Shown: piece by piece, positions 55,701 through 64,000 of the stretch
Layout of the letters: every line of letters starts with the position of its first letter
Numbering within the stretch: position 1 is the stretch's first letter
Assembly (NCBI RefSeq): GCF_900168115.1
Contig: NZ_FUZC01000004.1
Span: forward strand, 124,001 to 188,000
Direction: 5' to 3'
Length of the DNA stretch: 64,000 bases
From: Salegentibacter salinarum
GTDB taxonomy: Bacteria; Bacteroidota; Bacteroidia; Flavobacteriales; Flavobacteriaceae
Program-made: the position numbers and the translations under genes
Notes under the pieces: model-generated
Databases searched by the model: none
Seen by the model: the letters and a program-made list of their open reading frames with translations, nothing else
Told to the model about the DNA's origin: nothing

Positions 55701-57714
55701 TAAAAATCATATTGGCTTAGAGTTCAATAACTTCAATTTAGGCGCGCTAATTAATTATTTAAATCCTGAAGAAGAATTAGCTACTGGCCAGTTAAACGGT
55801 CATTTAATTTTTGAAGATCCGCTGCAAAAAATTGGAATTCTGGCAGGAATGGAAATTAACCAGCTAAATGTAATGCAGGTTGAACTTGGTAAACTAAGTT
55901 TAAATTCTACCCCTAAAGCCGATTTCTTATATGATGTTGGCCTGGCGATAAAAGGCGACAATGTAGATCTTGATATGAGTGGCGATTTCCAGGCGCTGGA
56001 TTCTACCACCGTTGTTGATATGGAAATGCAGATAAATAAGATTAGCATGAAAACCGTCGAAGGTTTTTCTATGGGAGCCATCAATAATGGCGAAGGAAGT
56101 TTCTCTGGTAATTTGAGCCTTGGAGGAACTACCACCCAACCGGAATATAACGGCCAGCTACAATTTGATGAAGCTCAATTTCGGGTAGCCTTGCTTAATG
56201 CACCATTTAATTTTCCATCAGAAACTTTAGAATTCGATAAAGAGGGAATCTATTTTAATGAATTTAAAGTTGAGGATAAAGATGCAAACTCCTTTGTAAT
56301 TAATGGAGAGGTTTTAACTGAAAACTTACTAAATCCTGAGTTCGATTTGGAATTTAGGGCCAGGAATTTCCAGGTGCTTAATTCTACAAAAGAAGATAAC
56401 GAAATGTTCTACGGCACAGCCACTTTTGATGCCGATGCCACTTTAACCGGAGATCTTAATATTCCAAATTTAGATATGGATGTTACCGTAGGGCCTAATA
56501 CCGATTTCACTTATGTGATGGTTGAAGAGGAATTGGCGATGCAGGAGCGCGACGGAATTGTAATTTTTACAAACCGGGAAAATCCAGATGATATTCTTAC
56601 CGGTGATGAAGAGGAAGAATCGGCTACGCTAACCGGATATGATATTAATGCCCGGATTAATATAAATGAAGATGCCGCATTCAGTATAATTATAGATGAG
56701 CAAACCGGTGATAATTTTAGGGTAAAGGGAGAAGGAGAATTAGATTTTAATATTTCTCCTAACGGAAGAATGACGCTTGCCGGGCGCTATACGATGAACG
56801 ACGGTCATTATGAAATGAGCTTATATAATTTGGTGAAACGTAGGTTTGATATTGCTGAAGGTAGCCGAATTACCTGGGCCGGTGATCCTTTTGACGCTTC
56901 TTTAGATGTGAGTGCTATTTACAGGGTAGAAGCATCACCTTCTTCGCTTATGGCTACAACTCAAGGGACCGATAATAATGAGTTTAGAAGAGAATTGCCA
57001 TTTTTGGTTTATCTTAATGTAGACGGCGAATTAATGCAACCTAAGTTATCTTTTGGTCTGCAAATGCCTGAAGAAGATCGCGGTTCTGGTGGAGGCCGGG
57101 TGTATGGACGCTTACAACAGTTGAATAACCAGGAAGCCGAATTGAATAAACAGGTATTTTCCTTATTGGTGCTTAACCGTTTTTATCCAACTTCAGGAAG
57201 TTCCGGCGATGGTGGTGGAAACCTATCTATTGCCCGTGATAATTTAAATCAGGCACTTTCAGATCAATTAAATATGTTCTCAGATAAATTGCTGGGAGAT
57301 ACAGGGGTAGAACTTAATTTTGGTGTAGATAGTTATACCGATTACCAGGGAAATACTGCGACTGAACGTACCCAGGTAGATATTGAAGCCCAAAAGCGTT
57401 TACTGGACGATCGTTTAATTGTAAGTGTGGGAAGTGAAGTAGATGTACAGGGAAGCAATAGACCCGGTGAAGAAGCGAGCCCTGTAATTGGAAATGTAAG
57501 TATTGAGTATTTACTTACCGAAACCGGAAGGTTTAGATTAAAAGGCTTTAGAAGAAATGAGTTTGAAAATGTTATAGACGGCCAGCTTATTGTTAGTGGG
57601 ATAGCCTTTATTTTTACACGGGAATTCAATGAATTTCAGGAATTATGGGATAATTTCTTCCTCAAAGAAGACGAAGAAGAGCAGACCGAAAATAACGAGG
57701 AAGAAAATGAATAG
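52717..57714 (+). CDS. tamB: TamB-like translocation and assembly module protein
   Basis: A 1665-residue inner-membrane-anchored periplasmic protein that with TamA/TamL helps insert or transport outer-membrane proteins or lipids. A basic N terminus (EKEKKKKKKRYR) is followed by one TM helix (about 17-37) and a very long beta-rich body with repeated hydrophobic strands. The DUF490 region lies at the C-terminal end. The start is TTG at 52717: an in-frame TAG lies five codons upstream and no ATG precedes the TM helix, so TTG is forced. The tamL gene follows by 76 bases. Confidence 0.9.
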   Translation: MEKEKKKKKKRYRILRILAKFFAGLFIFIILLLLFIRSPWGQDIIKEQVVKNISSKTNTEISLDKLFITFGGNIQLDGLYLEDKEGDTLVYSKSLEADIPIWPIIQGNAISIDNLDWEGLKANITRKDSIEGFNYEFLMEAFAANSTQQSQTATAQDTTATQEINIGDLNFKDFDITFKDDVMGIDTQVNFEELILELEKTDLKKMDFRASNASITNAQIDYTQNKPFPEPENEEPAPMPYLVVDNFNLQNVQANYNSIPDGINSNLDINEFLAEVPLMDLKGQEIEVNSVALNNSDIKVEMKTLEKTQDSTTTEDSAFSWPNWKVTVNEINFSENHLSYLVDDAEPKQGNFNPEALVLDSLNFNANNLFLKNQNAGAEVAALNFKEASGINLKQLNFNLNLGETQLSLSDLTLALNENQLGGEATLQYNSIQELIDNSETAELALDLPTISVDVKDAFRFQPDLRSNPYMKELSTNKVSGNLLASGKLSAIDISRANFRWKNTSFSANGNIYNATDPDNIRFNIPRFNAKSRKSDLTGFVSEKDLGISIPENIQLSGNFEGGLEDLSTKALLQTSEGDILIDGNFSNQEEIVFEGIMTSEKLQLGNILQNESLGALDIEIETSGKGSTINTLDATLDATITSFAYNNYEIKDLNITGDIENGSGNITSSYKDDNLELALNSQVELDSVKPRANLNLDLKGARLQELGLASRDIRLAFKLAAQYEGNAEEYETYADIKDAVVVYDNNTYLPGDLSAHAFVRTDSTSLQISNKILELDLKSNADPVDFSNALNRHYESYFTEVDPLDTVQKPVNLKLRGTIMDDPVLSEVFLSNLEDLDTIHIEADFNEKERKLDALVSLPYINYYSSEIDSLEFSLNSDPDNFDFNLGFNAINSGPIAIQKTDFHGSLTADKLFLDFTSMQDEERLIHMASEITKPGDSLKFHINPEDLILNKKKWNIAADNEMIVYEQEITANNFRLTRNNQEMLLSSELSYSDKNHIGLEFNNFNLGALINYLNPEEELATGQLNGHLIFEDPLQKIGILAGMEINQLNVMQVELGKLSLNSTPKADFLYDVGLAIKGDNVDLDMSGDFQALDSTTVVDMEMQINKISMKTVEGFSMGAINNGEGSFSGNLSLGGTTTQPEYNGQLQFDEAQFRVALLNAPFNFPSETLEFDKEGIYFNEFKVEDKDANSFVINGEVLTENLLNPEFDLEFRARNFQVLNSTKEDNEMFYGTATFDADATLTGDLNIPNLDMDVTVGPNTDFTYVMVEEELAMQERDGIVIFTNRENPDDILTGDEEEESATLTGYDINARININEDAAFSIIIDEQTGDNFRVKGEGELDFNISPNGRMTLAGRYTMNDGHYEMSLYNLVKRRFDIAEGSRITWAGDPFDASLDVSAIYRVEASPSSLMATTQGTDNNEFRRELPFLVYLNVDGELMQPKLSFGLQMPEEDRGSGGGRVYGRLQQLNNQEAELNKQVFSLLVLNRFYPTSGSSGDGGGNLSIARDNLNQALSDQLNMFSDKLLGDTGVELNFGVDSYTDYQGNTATERTQVDIEAQKRLLDDRLIVSVGSEVDVQGSNRPGEEASPVIGNVSIEYLLTETGRFRLKGFRRNEFENVIDGQLIVSGIAFIFTREFNEFQELWDNFFLKEDEEEQTENNEEENE

Positions 57715-57790
57715 GGAACAGGTTTTTTTCAGAATTATTAATTAGCAAAAAATAAAGAAGATTACAACTTTAGTATTGAAAATATAATAG

Positions 57791-60061
57791 ATGAAATTAT
57801 ACTTTAAATATATCGCTTATCTCTGTGCAGGTCTTTTTCTTTTGCAGGCTTGTAATATAAAGAAATTTGTACCTGAAGACGAATTACTGTACAAAGGCGC
57901 CAAAATTACGATGGAGAGCGATACAAGTATTAAAAGAAAATCACGTCTAAAAGCAGAATTAGAATTGGTTTTACGGCCGGAACCCAATAGCTCTTTTCTA
58001 GGAATGCAACCGGGACTTTATTTTCATTATAAAGCGCAGCGTGAAAAACCGGGTTTCATCAACAAATTTTTAAATAAACAAATAGGGGAAGAGCCGGTTT
58101 ACGCCAGTGACGTAGATCCTCTTAGAACAGAAGATTTGCTAAAAAACCGGTTGGAAAATAGGGGTTTTTTCTACAGTACCGTAGTTTCTAACGAAAACCG
58201 TAACGAAGATAAAAAAGAAATGGATGTTGCCTATGATATAGATGTGCCCAGCCCATATCTACTGGAGAATTATAAGTTAGATACAGATTCACTTAAGATC
58301 TTTAAAGAAATTAGTAACAATTTAAAAGATTCTCCCATAGAAAAAGGAATGCGGTTTGATCTTGCAACTTTAAAAATGGAAAGGGAGAGAATTGATGCCA
58401 ATTTAAAGTCGAAAGGGTATTATAATTTCAACCCCGGATTTTTAATTTTTGAAGCAGATACCAATCAATATGAACACAAGAATTTTGATCTCTTTTTAAG
58501 ATTAAAAAAAGATGTTCCTACTGAGAGTATTATTCCATATAAATTAGAGAGCGTTAATATTTATCCTAATTATGATGTAGGAACCGATAGTTCTACCGCA
58601 AAAACCCGTTATGCTGAAAAGAACTTTTTTCAGAAAGAAATATTTTTTAAACCGAAACATTTAGATCCCTACATTCTGCTGGAAGAAGGCCAGTATTACA
58701 ATCCTGAAAATTCCCGGAATACCGCCAGGAGATTAGGAGACATTGGCGCTTATAAATTCGTGAATATAAATTATACGGAAATTGATAGCCTGTCCACCGA
58801 TAGTTTAGGCGTGCTGGAAACCAATATTTATCTTTCTCCATTAAATAAACGTTCGCTGCGAGCAGAAATTCAGGCGGTAACAAAATCTAACGGATTTACC
58901 GGCCCCAGTTTAGCTTTAGGCTATACCAACAGAAATCTCTTTAAGGGCGGGGAAATTCTAAATGTAACCGGTGATTTTGGGTACGAGGTGCAAACCGGAG
59001 GGGGTACCCAGGCAGGGTTGAACAGTATTCAATTAGGTTTACAGGGAGACCTAATTTTTCCGAGGTTATTATTTCCCATAAATTTTGATAAAAACTGGTT
59101 TTCATATTCCATTCCAAAAACCAAGACAAGTTTAGGTTTTGATTACCTTACCCGAAGTAAACTTTTTAGCCTGGGATCTGTTTCTGCCCGGTTTGGGTAT
59201 CTCTGGAATGCCAATCGTTTTGTAACCCACGAGTTTTATCCTATCTCTTTAAATTATGTCAATTTGGGAAATACTACCCAGGAATTTCAAGATATATTAG
59301 ACGATAACCCATTTTTAGAAAGAAGTTTTAACCAGGAATTTATTGCCGGCTTAACCTATTCTTTTCTTTATAACGGACTTATAGATGGGAATAGCAGGCA
59401 CCAGTTTTTTATAAATACTACCTTAGATGTAGCGGGAAATTTAATTGATGCTATAAGCGGACGCGGTGAAGAAGATCCACAAACCTTTTTAAACCTGGAG
59501 TACGCCCAGTATGCCAAGGCCGATGTTGATTTGCGGTATCATTTAAAAACAGGATCAGATTCCAAAATAGCCACCAGGCTGTTTGCCGGTTATGGTATCC
59601 CTTATGGAAATTCTGATGTTTTACCTTTTACAAAACAATATTTTGCCGGTGGCCCGTATAGCGTAAGAGCATTTAATACCCGTTCTTTAGGTCCCGGAAC
59701 ATACACTCCGCCTAACGAAGAAGGTGCATTTTTTGACCAGGCAGGGAATATTAGACTCGAAGCGAACCTGGAATATCGCTTTCCACTTTTCCCATATTTA
59801 TACGGTGCCGTTTTTGCCGATGCCGGGAATGTTTGGAATACTGGAGAAAACAGCACGCTGGTAGGAGGTGAATTCAGTAAAGATTTTATGAACGAACTGG
59901 GAATTGGTACAGGTTTTGGTTTAAGGGTAGATATTCAAAGTTTTGTGATTCGGGTGGACCTGGCCGCACCATTACACGATCCTTCTTTACTCGAAGGGCA
60001 GCGCTGGGAATTTGATTATGCAAATCCGGTCTTGAATTTCGCCATAGGTTATCCCTTCTAA
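57791..60061 (+). CDS. tamL: TamL, lipidated TamA-type Omp85 protein
   Basis: A 756-residue outer-membrane protein of the Omp85 superfamily with a lipobox (LLQAC, Cys21), the feature that separates Bacteroidota TamL from proteobacterial TamA. POTRA-like folds occupy about 40-350, and the 16-strand barrel about 380-756 ends with FAIGYPF (C-terminal Phe). The RAFNTRSLGPG segment is the RGF-type motif of Omp85 loop L6. It works with the upstream tamB. Confidence 0.92.
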   Translation: MKLYFKYIAYLCAGLFLLQACNIKKFVPEDELLYKGAKITMESDTSIKRKSRLKAELELVLRPEPNSSFLGMQPGLYFHYKAQREKPGFINKFLNKQIGEEPVYASDVDPLRTEDLLKNRLENRGFFYSTVVSNENRNEDKKEMDVAYDIDVPSPYLLENYKLDTDSLKIFKEISNNLKDSPIEKGMRFDLATLKMERERIDANLKSKGYYNFNPGFLIFEADTNQYEHKNFDLFLRLKKDVPTESIIPYKLESVNIYPNYDVGTDSSTAKTRYAEKNFFQKEIFFKPKHLDPYILLEEGQYYNPENSRNTARRLGDIGAYKFVNINYTEIDSLSTDSLGVLETNIYLSPLNKRSLRAEIQAVTKSNGFTGPSLALGYTNRNLFKGGEILNVTGDFGYEVQTGGGTQAGLNSIQLGLQGDLIFPRLLFPINFDKNWFSYSIPKTKTSLGFDYLTRSKLFSLGSVSARFGYLWNANRFVTHEFYPISLNYVNLGNTTQEFQDILDDNPFLERSFNQEFIAGLTYSFLYNGLIDGNSRHQFFINTTLDVAGNLIDAISGRGEEDPQTFLNLEYAQYAKADVDLRYHLKTGSDSKIATRLFAGYGIPYGNSDVLPFTKQYFAGGPYSVRAFNTRSLGPGTYTPPNEEGAFFDQAGNIRLEANLEYRFPLFPYLYGAVFADAGNVWNTGENSTLVGGEFSKDFMNELGIGTGFGLRVDIQSFVIRVDLAAPLHDPSLLEGQRWEFDYANPVLNFAIGYPF

Positions 60062-60072
60062 TTGTGTTGAAA

Positions 60073-60645
60073 ATGCATAAAGAAATTTTAAAGCATATAA
60101 CTTCAAAAATCGAACTTTCTGAGGAAGATCAACGAGAATTTACAGGTGTTTTAACAGAAAAACGAATTTCAAAGAAAGATTTTGTAATTGAACCCGGGCA
60201 GGCTGTAGATTATGAATATTATGTGGTTCAGGGTTGTTTAAAAGCCTTTTATTTAGATGAAAATGGCAATAAACATATCATTCAGTTTGCGGTAGAAGAT
60301 TGGTGGATAAGCGATTTTGAAGCTTTCTTCGGAAATAATCCGGCTCAATTATATGTTGAAGCTATAGAAGATTCTGTTCTCCTGGGAATTCATCGCGATA
60401 CGCTCGAAACTTTATATAAGCGGATTCCCAAATTTGAACGTTTTTTCAGAATAAAGACTACTAATGCCTTCGTAGCGCTACGAAGTAGAATTCTTTCCTC
60501 ACTTCAAAAAAATAATAAAGAGCGCTATCTTGAATTCTGTGAAACCTATCCTCAAATTGAAAAACGGGTTCCCAATTATCATATCGCAAATTACCTTGGA
60601 ATTAAGCCTGAAAGCCTCAGCAGACTACGAAAAGAGCTGTTTTAG
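60073..60645 (+). CDS. Crp/Fnr-family transcriptional regulator
   Basis: A 190-residue protein with a cNMP-type sensory fold (about 20-110) and a C-terminal HTH (ANYLGIKPESLSRLRKEL). It lacks the cysteines of Fnr and shows no clear cAMP-binding residues, so its signal is unknown. The ATG at 60073 is preferred; GTG at 60064 would add three residues. It directly follows tamL, with 11 bases between stop and ATG. The Old Yellow Enzyme gene starts 197 bases later and may be its target. Confidence 0.88.
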   Translation: MHKEILKHITSKIELSEEDQREFTGVLTEKRISKKDFVIEPGQAVDYEYYVVQGCLKAFYLDENGNKHIIQFAVEDWWISDFEAFFGNNPAQLYVEAIEDSVLLGIHRDTLETLYKRIPKFERFFRIKTTNAFVALRSRILSSLQKNNKERYLEFCETYPQIEKRVPNYHIANYLGIKPESLSRLRKELF

Positions 60646-60842
60646 CTTAACATTTTTTAACAAGCAATGCTAACATACATCAAGTATTTTCTTTCCTTTT
60701 TCTGCTAATTTCGCTACTCAACTGAGGATGAGGTTTTGTATAGTTTTTCAAAATATTTGATTCTCAACGTTTTTAAAACTGGATTTATTCCGGTTTGTAA
60801 AAAAATTGCTAAGAAAAAGATTAATTAAATCAACCAAAAGTT

Positions 60843-61955
60843 ATGAGTAAAGAACAACATTTATTAAAGTCATATAATTTAAACGGATTAGAACTTCCAA
60901 ACCGAGTGGTAATGGCTCCAATGACCCGAAGTAGGGCCAATAACCCTGAAAATAAACCTACAGAAGGTTTACACGATATTTATTACACGCAAAGAGCTTC
61001 TGCCGGACTTATTATTACCGAAGGTTCCCAGGTTTCTAAAGAAGCCGTTGGTTACGTGAATACACCCGGGATTTACAGTAAGGAACAAGTGGAAGGCTGG
61101 AAAATGGTAAATAATAAAGTTCACGAAGCTAATGGCCGAATATTCATTCAGCTATGGCACGTGGGAAGAATGTCTCACCCCGATTTTCATAATGGGGAAT
61201 TACCTATGTCCGCTTCAGCGATAAATCCTGAAGCGCAGTCTTTTACTCCTGAAGGTTTTAAAGATACCGTGACGCCAAAGGAAATGACTGGAGAAGATAT
61301 TAAAAGAACGATTCAGGATTTTAAAAATGCAGCTAAAAACGCAATGGAAGCCGGTTTTGATGGAATAGAAATTCATTCTTCCAATGGATATTTATTCCAT
61401 CAATTCTTTAATGGAACTTCTAATAAAAGAAAGGACGAATACGGTGGAAGCATAGAAAATCGTGCAAAGATCTTGTTCGAAACTATTGATGCGATTAAAG
61501 AAGTAATGCCGGAGCAGAAAATTGGTTTAAGATTGAACCCATCACTAAATGGTATTTTTGGAATGACGATGGATGAGGAAACCATTCCAACTTTCGATTA
61601 TATTATTAAGAAGTTAAACGACTACGATCTTGCTTATTTGCATTTATCAGAGCCTTTTAACGATGTTTCAGATGTTCCACATGCTGTAACTGAAATCGCT
61701 AAAAGATACCGCCCGATGTATAACGGAACTCTAATGATCAACGCAGGATTTGACCAGGAATCTGGAAATATAGTTATTGAAGAAGGCAATGCCGATTTGG
61801 TAGCTTTTGGTAAACCTTATATTTCCAACCCCGATTTAGTAGAACGTTTTGCTGAGAACATCCCTCTTTCAGGCTGGGATACCGATACTTTTTATACACC
61901 CGGCGAAAAAGGTTATATAGATTACGAAGCTAAAGCCAGAAAGCAGGAAGCCTAA
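60843..61955 (+). CDS. Old Yellow Enzyme-family alkene reductase
   Basis: A 370-residue FMN-dependent NADPH oxidoreductase of the OYE/NemA type that reduces alpha,beta-unsaturated carbonyls, nitro compounds or maleimides. FMN-side residues are in VVMAPMTRSRA. The substrate pair His178/Asn181 is in IEIHSSNGYLF, and the following GGSIENRAKIL is conserved. Where most members have LxDQF after the Asn, this one has LFHQF, a change next to the active site. The gene is monocistronic and ends in an unusual terminator. Confidence 0.93.
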   Translation: MSKEQHLLKSYNLNGLELPNRVVMAPMTRSRANNPENKPTEGLHDIYYTQRASAGLIITEGSQVSKEAVGYVNTPGIYSKEQVEGWKMVNNKVHEANGRIFIQLWHVGRMSHPDFHNGELPMSASAINPEAQSFTPEGFKDTVTPKEMTGEDIKRTIQDFKNAAKNAMEAGFDGIEIHSSNGYLFHQFFNGTSNKRKDEYGGSIENRAKILFETIDAIKEVMPEQKIGLRLNPSLNGIFGMTMDEETIPTFDYIIKKLNDYDLAYLHLSEPFNDVSDVPHAVTEIAKRYRPMYNGTLMINAGFDQESGNIVIEEGNADLVAFGKPYISNPDLVERFAENIPLSGWDTDTFYTPGEKGYIDYEAKARKQEA

Positions 61956-61981
61956 AAGATCCTGTTTAATTGCAATGATAG

Positions 61982-62131
61982 AGAGGTTGTTTGGAATTAT
62001 ATGGCCGCGTCATGCTGAACTCGTTTTCAGCATCTAATATGTTTACAATTTTAGGCATATTAGATTCTGAAATAATCCCGAAGCTTTGGGACAGAATGAC
62101 GAATTAACTTAATCCAAACGACCTCTTTTTT
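61982..62131. terminator. Terminator stem with a palindromic repeat in its loop
   Basis: AGAGGTTGTTTGGA (61982-61995) pairs with TCCAAACGACCTCT (62113-62126) over 14 bp with one G-U-type mismatch, followed by a T-run. The loop between them is about 117 bases and contains a separate palindromic repeat (62008-62101). It probably ends the Old Yellow Enzyme gene. Confidence 0.75.
62008..62101. repeat. Palindromic repeat of the CGTCATGCTGAA type
   Basis: It is bounded by CGTCAT and ATGACG. Inside, TTCAGCATCTAATAT (62026-62040) pairs with ATATTAGATTCTGAA (62057-62071) with one mismatch, and a smaller palindrome around AAGCTT is at 62080-62087. The boundary and the CTGAA/TTCAG arms match an intergenic repeat common in Bacteroidota. 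It fits a MITE- or REP-like element inserted in the terminator loop. Confidence 0.7.
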
Positions 62132-62136
62132 ATACC

Positions 62137-63150
62137 TTAAAACGAAATCACATTCTTACCGATAGATTTCCCTGATTCCTGCAAACTATGAACTTCTTTA
62201 AAGGTTTCCGGCTTTAGTCCAGAAAAGGTTTTGTTTAAAGTACTTTCAATAGTTTCTTCCTCTAAAAGTTTGGAAATTCTTTCCAGTATTTCATGCTGTT
62301 TGTGCATATCGGGAGTTTGGAATTTTGCCCGGGTAAACATCAATTCCCAATGAAAAGCCACACTTTTATTTTTTAGTTTATTTAAATCTACAGGATCTTT
62401 TGTTTCAACAATAGAACAAATATCTCCCTGGGGTTTTATGAGTTCGGCCATGGCATCCCAGTGCAATTCGGTATCAGAAAAGTTTAGAATATAATCTACG
62501 TTTTCATAACCTTTAGATTTCATCTCTTCTTCTAAATTCTTATGATTTACAATCACATCGGCGCCCATATTTCTACACCATTCTTCAGTTTCGTTTCTGG
62601 AAGCTGTGGCAATCACGTTAAATTTCGTGAGTTTCTTTAAAAGCTGAATTCCAATAGAACCAACTCCGCCGGCACCTCCAATAACAAGAATATCCTGATT
62701 TTCCCCTGAATTTTCTTCGATTTTTAAACGCTCAAATATACATTCCCAGGCGGTGAGAGCGGTTAGGGGGAGAGCGGCTGCTTCTTCAAAAGAAAGGTTT
62801 TTGGGTTTATGACCTACGATATTTTCGTTTACCAATTGAAATTCGGCATTACAACCGGGCCGGTCAATTTCCCCGGCATAAAAAACTTCATCTCCTTGCT
62901 TGAATTTTGTCACTTTATTTCCAACGCGTTCTACAGTTCCTGCAGCATCCCAGCCGAGGATTTTGGGTTGTTCCAATTCTTTGTCTTTTGCGGCGTTTTG
63001 CCGTACTTTAAAATCTACAGGGTTTACCGAAACGGCTTTAATGCGCACCAATAAATCTGAATCTGCCGGCGTGGGATCTTCAGTATTAAACTCAGTGAAA
63101 CTATCTGAATGATCTATAGGAAGCGATTTTTTTATTCCAACGGCTTTCAT
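62137..63150 (-). CDS. MDR-family quinone/alkenal oxidoreductase
   Basis: A 337-residue zinc-independent medium-chain dehydrogenase/reductase (quinone oxidoreductase group). The GroES-like part has KAVSVNPVDFKVR and ILGWDAAGTVERVG. The Rossmann part has VIGGAGGVGSIGIQLLKKL. The cysteines of structural zinc are absent. It probably uses NADPH to reduce quinones or alkenals. It converges on the Old Yellow Enzyme gene, another enone reductase. Confidence 0.9.
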   Translation of the reverse strand: MKAVGIKKSLPIDHSDSFTEFNTEDPTPADSDLLVRIKAVSVNPVDFKVRQNAAKDKELEQPKILGWDAAGTVERVGNKVTKFKQGDEVFYAGEIDRPGCNAEFQLVNENIVGHKPKNLSFEEAAALPLTALTAWECIFERLKIEENSGENQDILVIGGAGGVGSIGIQLLKKLTKFNVIATASRNETEEWCRNMGADVIVNHKNLEEEMKSKGYENVDYILNFSDTELHWDAMAELIKPQGDICSIVETKDPVDLNKLKNKSVAFHWELMFTRAKFQTPDMHKQHEILERISKLLEEETIESTLNKTFSGLKPETFKEVHSLQESGKSIGKNVISF

Positions 63151-63246
63151 AATTTTATTTTTTAAGAATTAGCGTAATAATATTTGAATTTAAGAAATAT
63201 AAAAACCAGCGCCCAACACTTAAGAAAACTATAAGAATTGGTATTA

Positions 63247-63906
63247 TTAATGCTGAAGTTTCCCGCCATAACAAAGGTCTCCGGCGTCACCAAGGCCCGG
63301 TACAATATATCCGCGATCATTTAATTCTTTATCAATGGTCGCAATCCAGAGTTTAGTACTTTCGGGAAATTCTTCAGCTACATGTGCAATACCTTCTTCG
63401 GCACCAATCACGGCAACTAAATGTATTTCTTTAGGTTTACCCATATGCTCCAGGGCCTTCATAACATTCACAAAAGAACGGCCGGTAGCCAGCATCGGGT
63501 CGGCAAGAATAAGGGTTTTTCCTTCCAGGGAAGGAGAGGCAAGGTATTCTACTACAATTTCAAAATTTTCATCGCTGGTTGGATGATGGCGATATGCTGA
63601 AATAAAAGAATTCTCGGCATCGTCAAAATAATTTAATAATCCGTTGTGTAAAGGAAGTCCGGCGCGTAAGATAGAACAAAGCGCAACCTGGGTTTCAGGT
63701 AATTGAACTTCAGCATTACCAAGCGGGGTATTTATATTTTTGGAAGTAAATTTTAGTGTTTTACTAAGTTCATAGCCTAAAATTTCGCCTAAACGCTCAA
63801 TATTTCTACGAAAACGCATTCTATCTTTCTGAATTTCAGTATCTCTGAGTTGTGCTACAAATTTTCCGGCTATAGAATTTTCTTCTAAGAGATGATGTAT
63901 CTGCAT
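63247..63906 (-). CDS. upp: Uracil phosphoribosyltransferase
   Basis: Upp salvages uracil by joining it to PRPP to form UMP. The 219-residue product has the PRPP loop LILADPMLATGRS, the AICSILRAG-like segment VALCSILRAGLPL, and the uracil-binding C-terminal GYIVPGLGDAGDLCYG. Length is typical. It is probably a single-gene unit; its promoter is in the last 94 bases of the window. Confidence 0.95.
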   Translation of the reverse strand: MQIHHLLEENSIAGKFVAQLRDTEIQKDRMRFRRNIERLGEILGYELSKTLKFTSKNINTPLGNAEVQLPETQVALCSILRAGLPLHNGLLNYFDDAENSFISAYRHHPTSDENFEIVVEYLASPSLEGKTLILADPMLATGRSFVNVMKALEHMGKPKEIHLVAVIGAEEGIAHVAEEFPESTKLWIATIDKELNDRGYIVPGLGDAGDLCYGGKLQH

Positions 63907-63937
63907 GGTAGTTTTTAAATTTTGAACTTAATTATAA

Positions 63938-63953
63938 ACTGCTTCGGGGCAGT
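63938..63953. repeat. GC-rich hairpin at the window edge
   Basis: ACTGC (63938-63942) pairs with GCAGT (63949-63953) around TTCGGG. The following bases to 64000 contain a second, diverged copy of the same string (CGGAGCATTTAAGTCT beside GGGGCAGTGAAATCT), so this may be the start of a repeat continuing beyond the window. Confidence 0.35.
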
Positions 63954-64000
63954 GAAATCTCGATGATCGGGGAGTAAACTTCCTCGGAGCATTTAAGTCT

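Overview
The window comes from a low-GC member of the Bacteroidota, almost certainly a Flavobacteriaceae-type marine or soil bacterium. The evidence is: -7 elements of the form TAnnTTTG, few Shine-Dalgarno sites, a Por-type (T9SS) C-terminal sorting domain, a lipidated TamA (TamL), an Rcp1-like response regulator behind a multi-PAS kinase, and palindromic intergenic repeats of the flavobacterial kind. Genus-level placement (near Gramella, Salegentibacter or Zunongwangia) is an impression only. No rRNA, tRNA, CRISPR, integrase or transposase was seen; this looks like chromosomal backbone with a few accessory loci.

Layout. 1-3729: a 5'-truncated multi-PAS histidine kinase and its response regulator. 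3850-9295: parE, a small membrane protein, parC and mscL, tightly packed. 9298-11571: a small lipoprotein, an XRE repressor and a divergent M14 peptidase separated by an array of TTACAnnTGTAA palindromes. 11647-17007: Lrp-type regulator, ppc, a DinB-family protein, a YihY-family membrane protein and a DJ-1/PfpI protein. 17089-22942: M19 dipeptidase, then an operon of RimK-like ligase, GCS2 ligase and N-formylglutamate amidohydrolase-like enzyme, then OsmC and an FKBP isomerase. 23227-27615: Tat-exported Gfo/Idh/MocA oxidoreductase, 3D-domain lipoprotein, an ionotropic-glutamate-receptor-like K+ channel, an SMP-30-like propeller and two very small membrane proteins. 27736-33136: an ACT-domain protein divergent from aspartate kinase, a glycosyltransferase and an SLC13 transporter. 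33273-37014: a gluconate operon (Gre factor, gluconokinase/6-phosphogluconate dehydrogenase fusion, GntP permease).

37015-47939, all on the minus strand, is the most unusual region. It encodes three DUF4402-like pilin-type subunits, a PapD-like chaperone, a 1700-residue PA14/Ig-like adhesin with a T9SS tail, a fourth DUF4402-like protein that lacks the N-terminal extension of the other three, and an 855-residue FimD-like outer-membrane usher. I read this as a complete chaperone-usher fibre system in a phylum whose known pili are the FimA/Mfa (type V) kind, with a T9SS adhesin built into the same locus.

48226-52632: DoxX protein, an amidohydrolase broken by one in-frame TAA, a small charged protein, an OmpA-family lipoprotein and an acidic lipoprotein. 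52717-60061: tamB and tamL (outer-membrane assembly module). 60073-63906: Crp/Fnr-type regulator, Old Yellow Enzyme, a zinc-independent MDR oxidoreductase and upp. Terminators between convergent genes are well formed, and one carries a palindromic repeat inside its loop (62008-62101).
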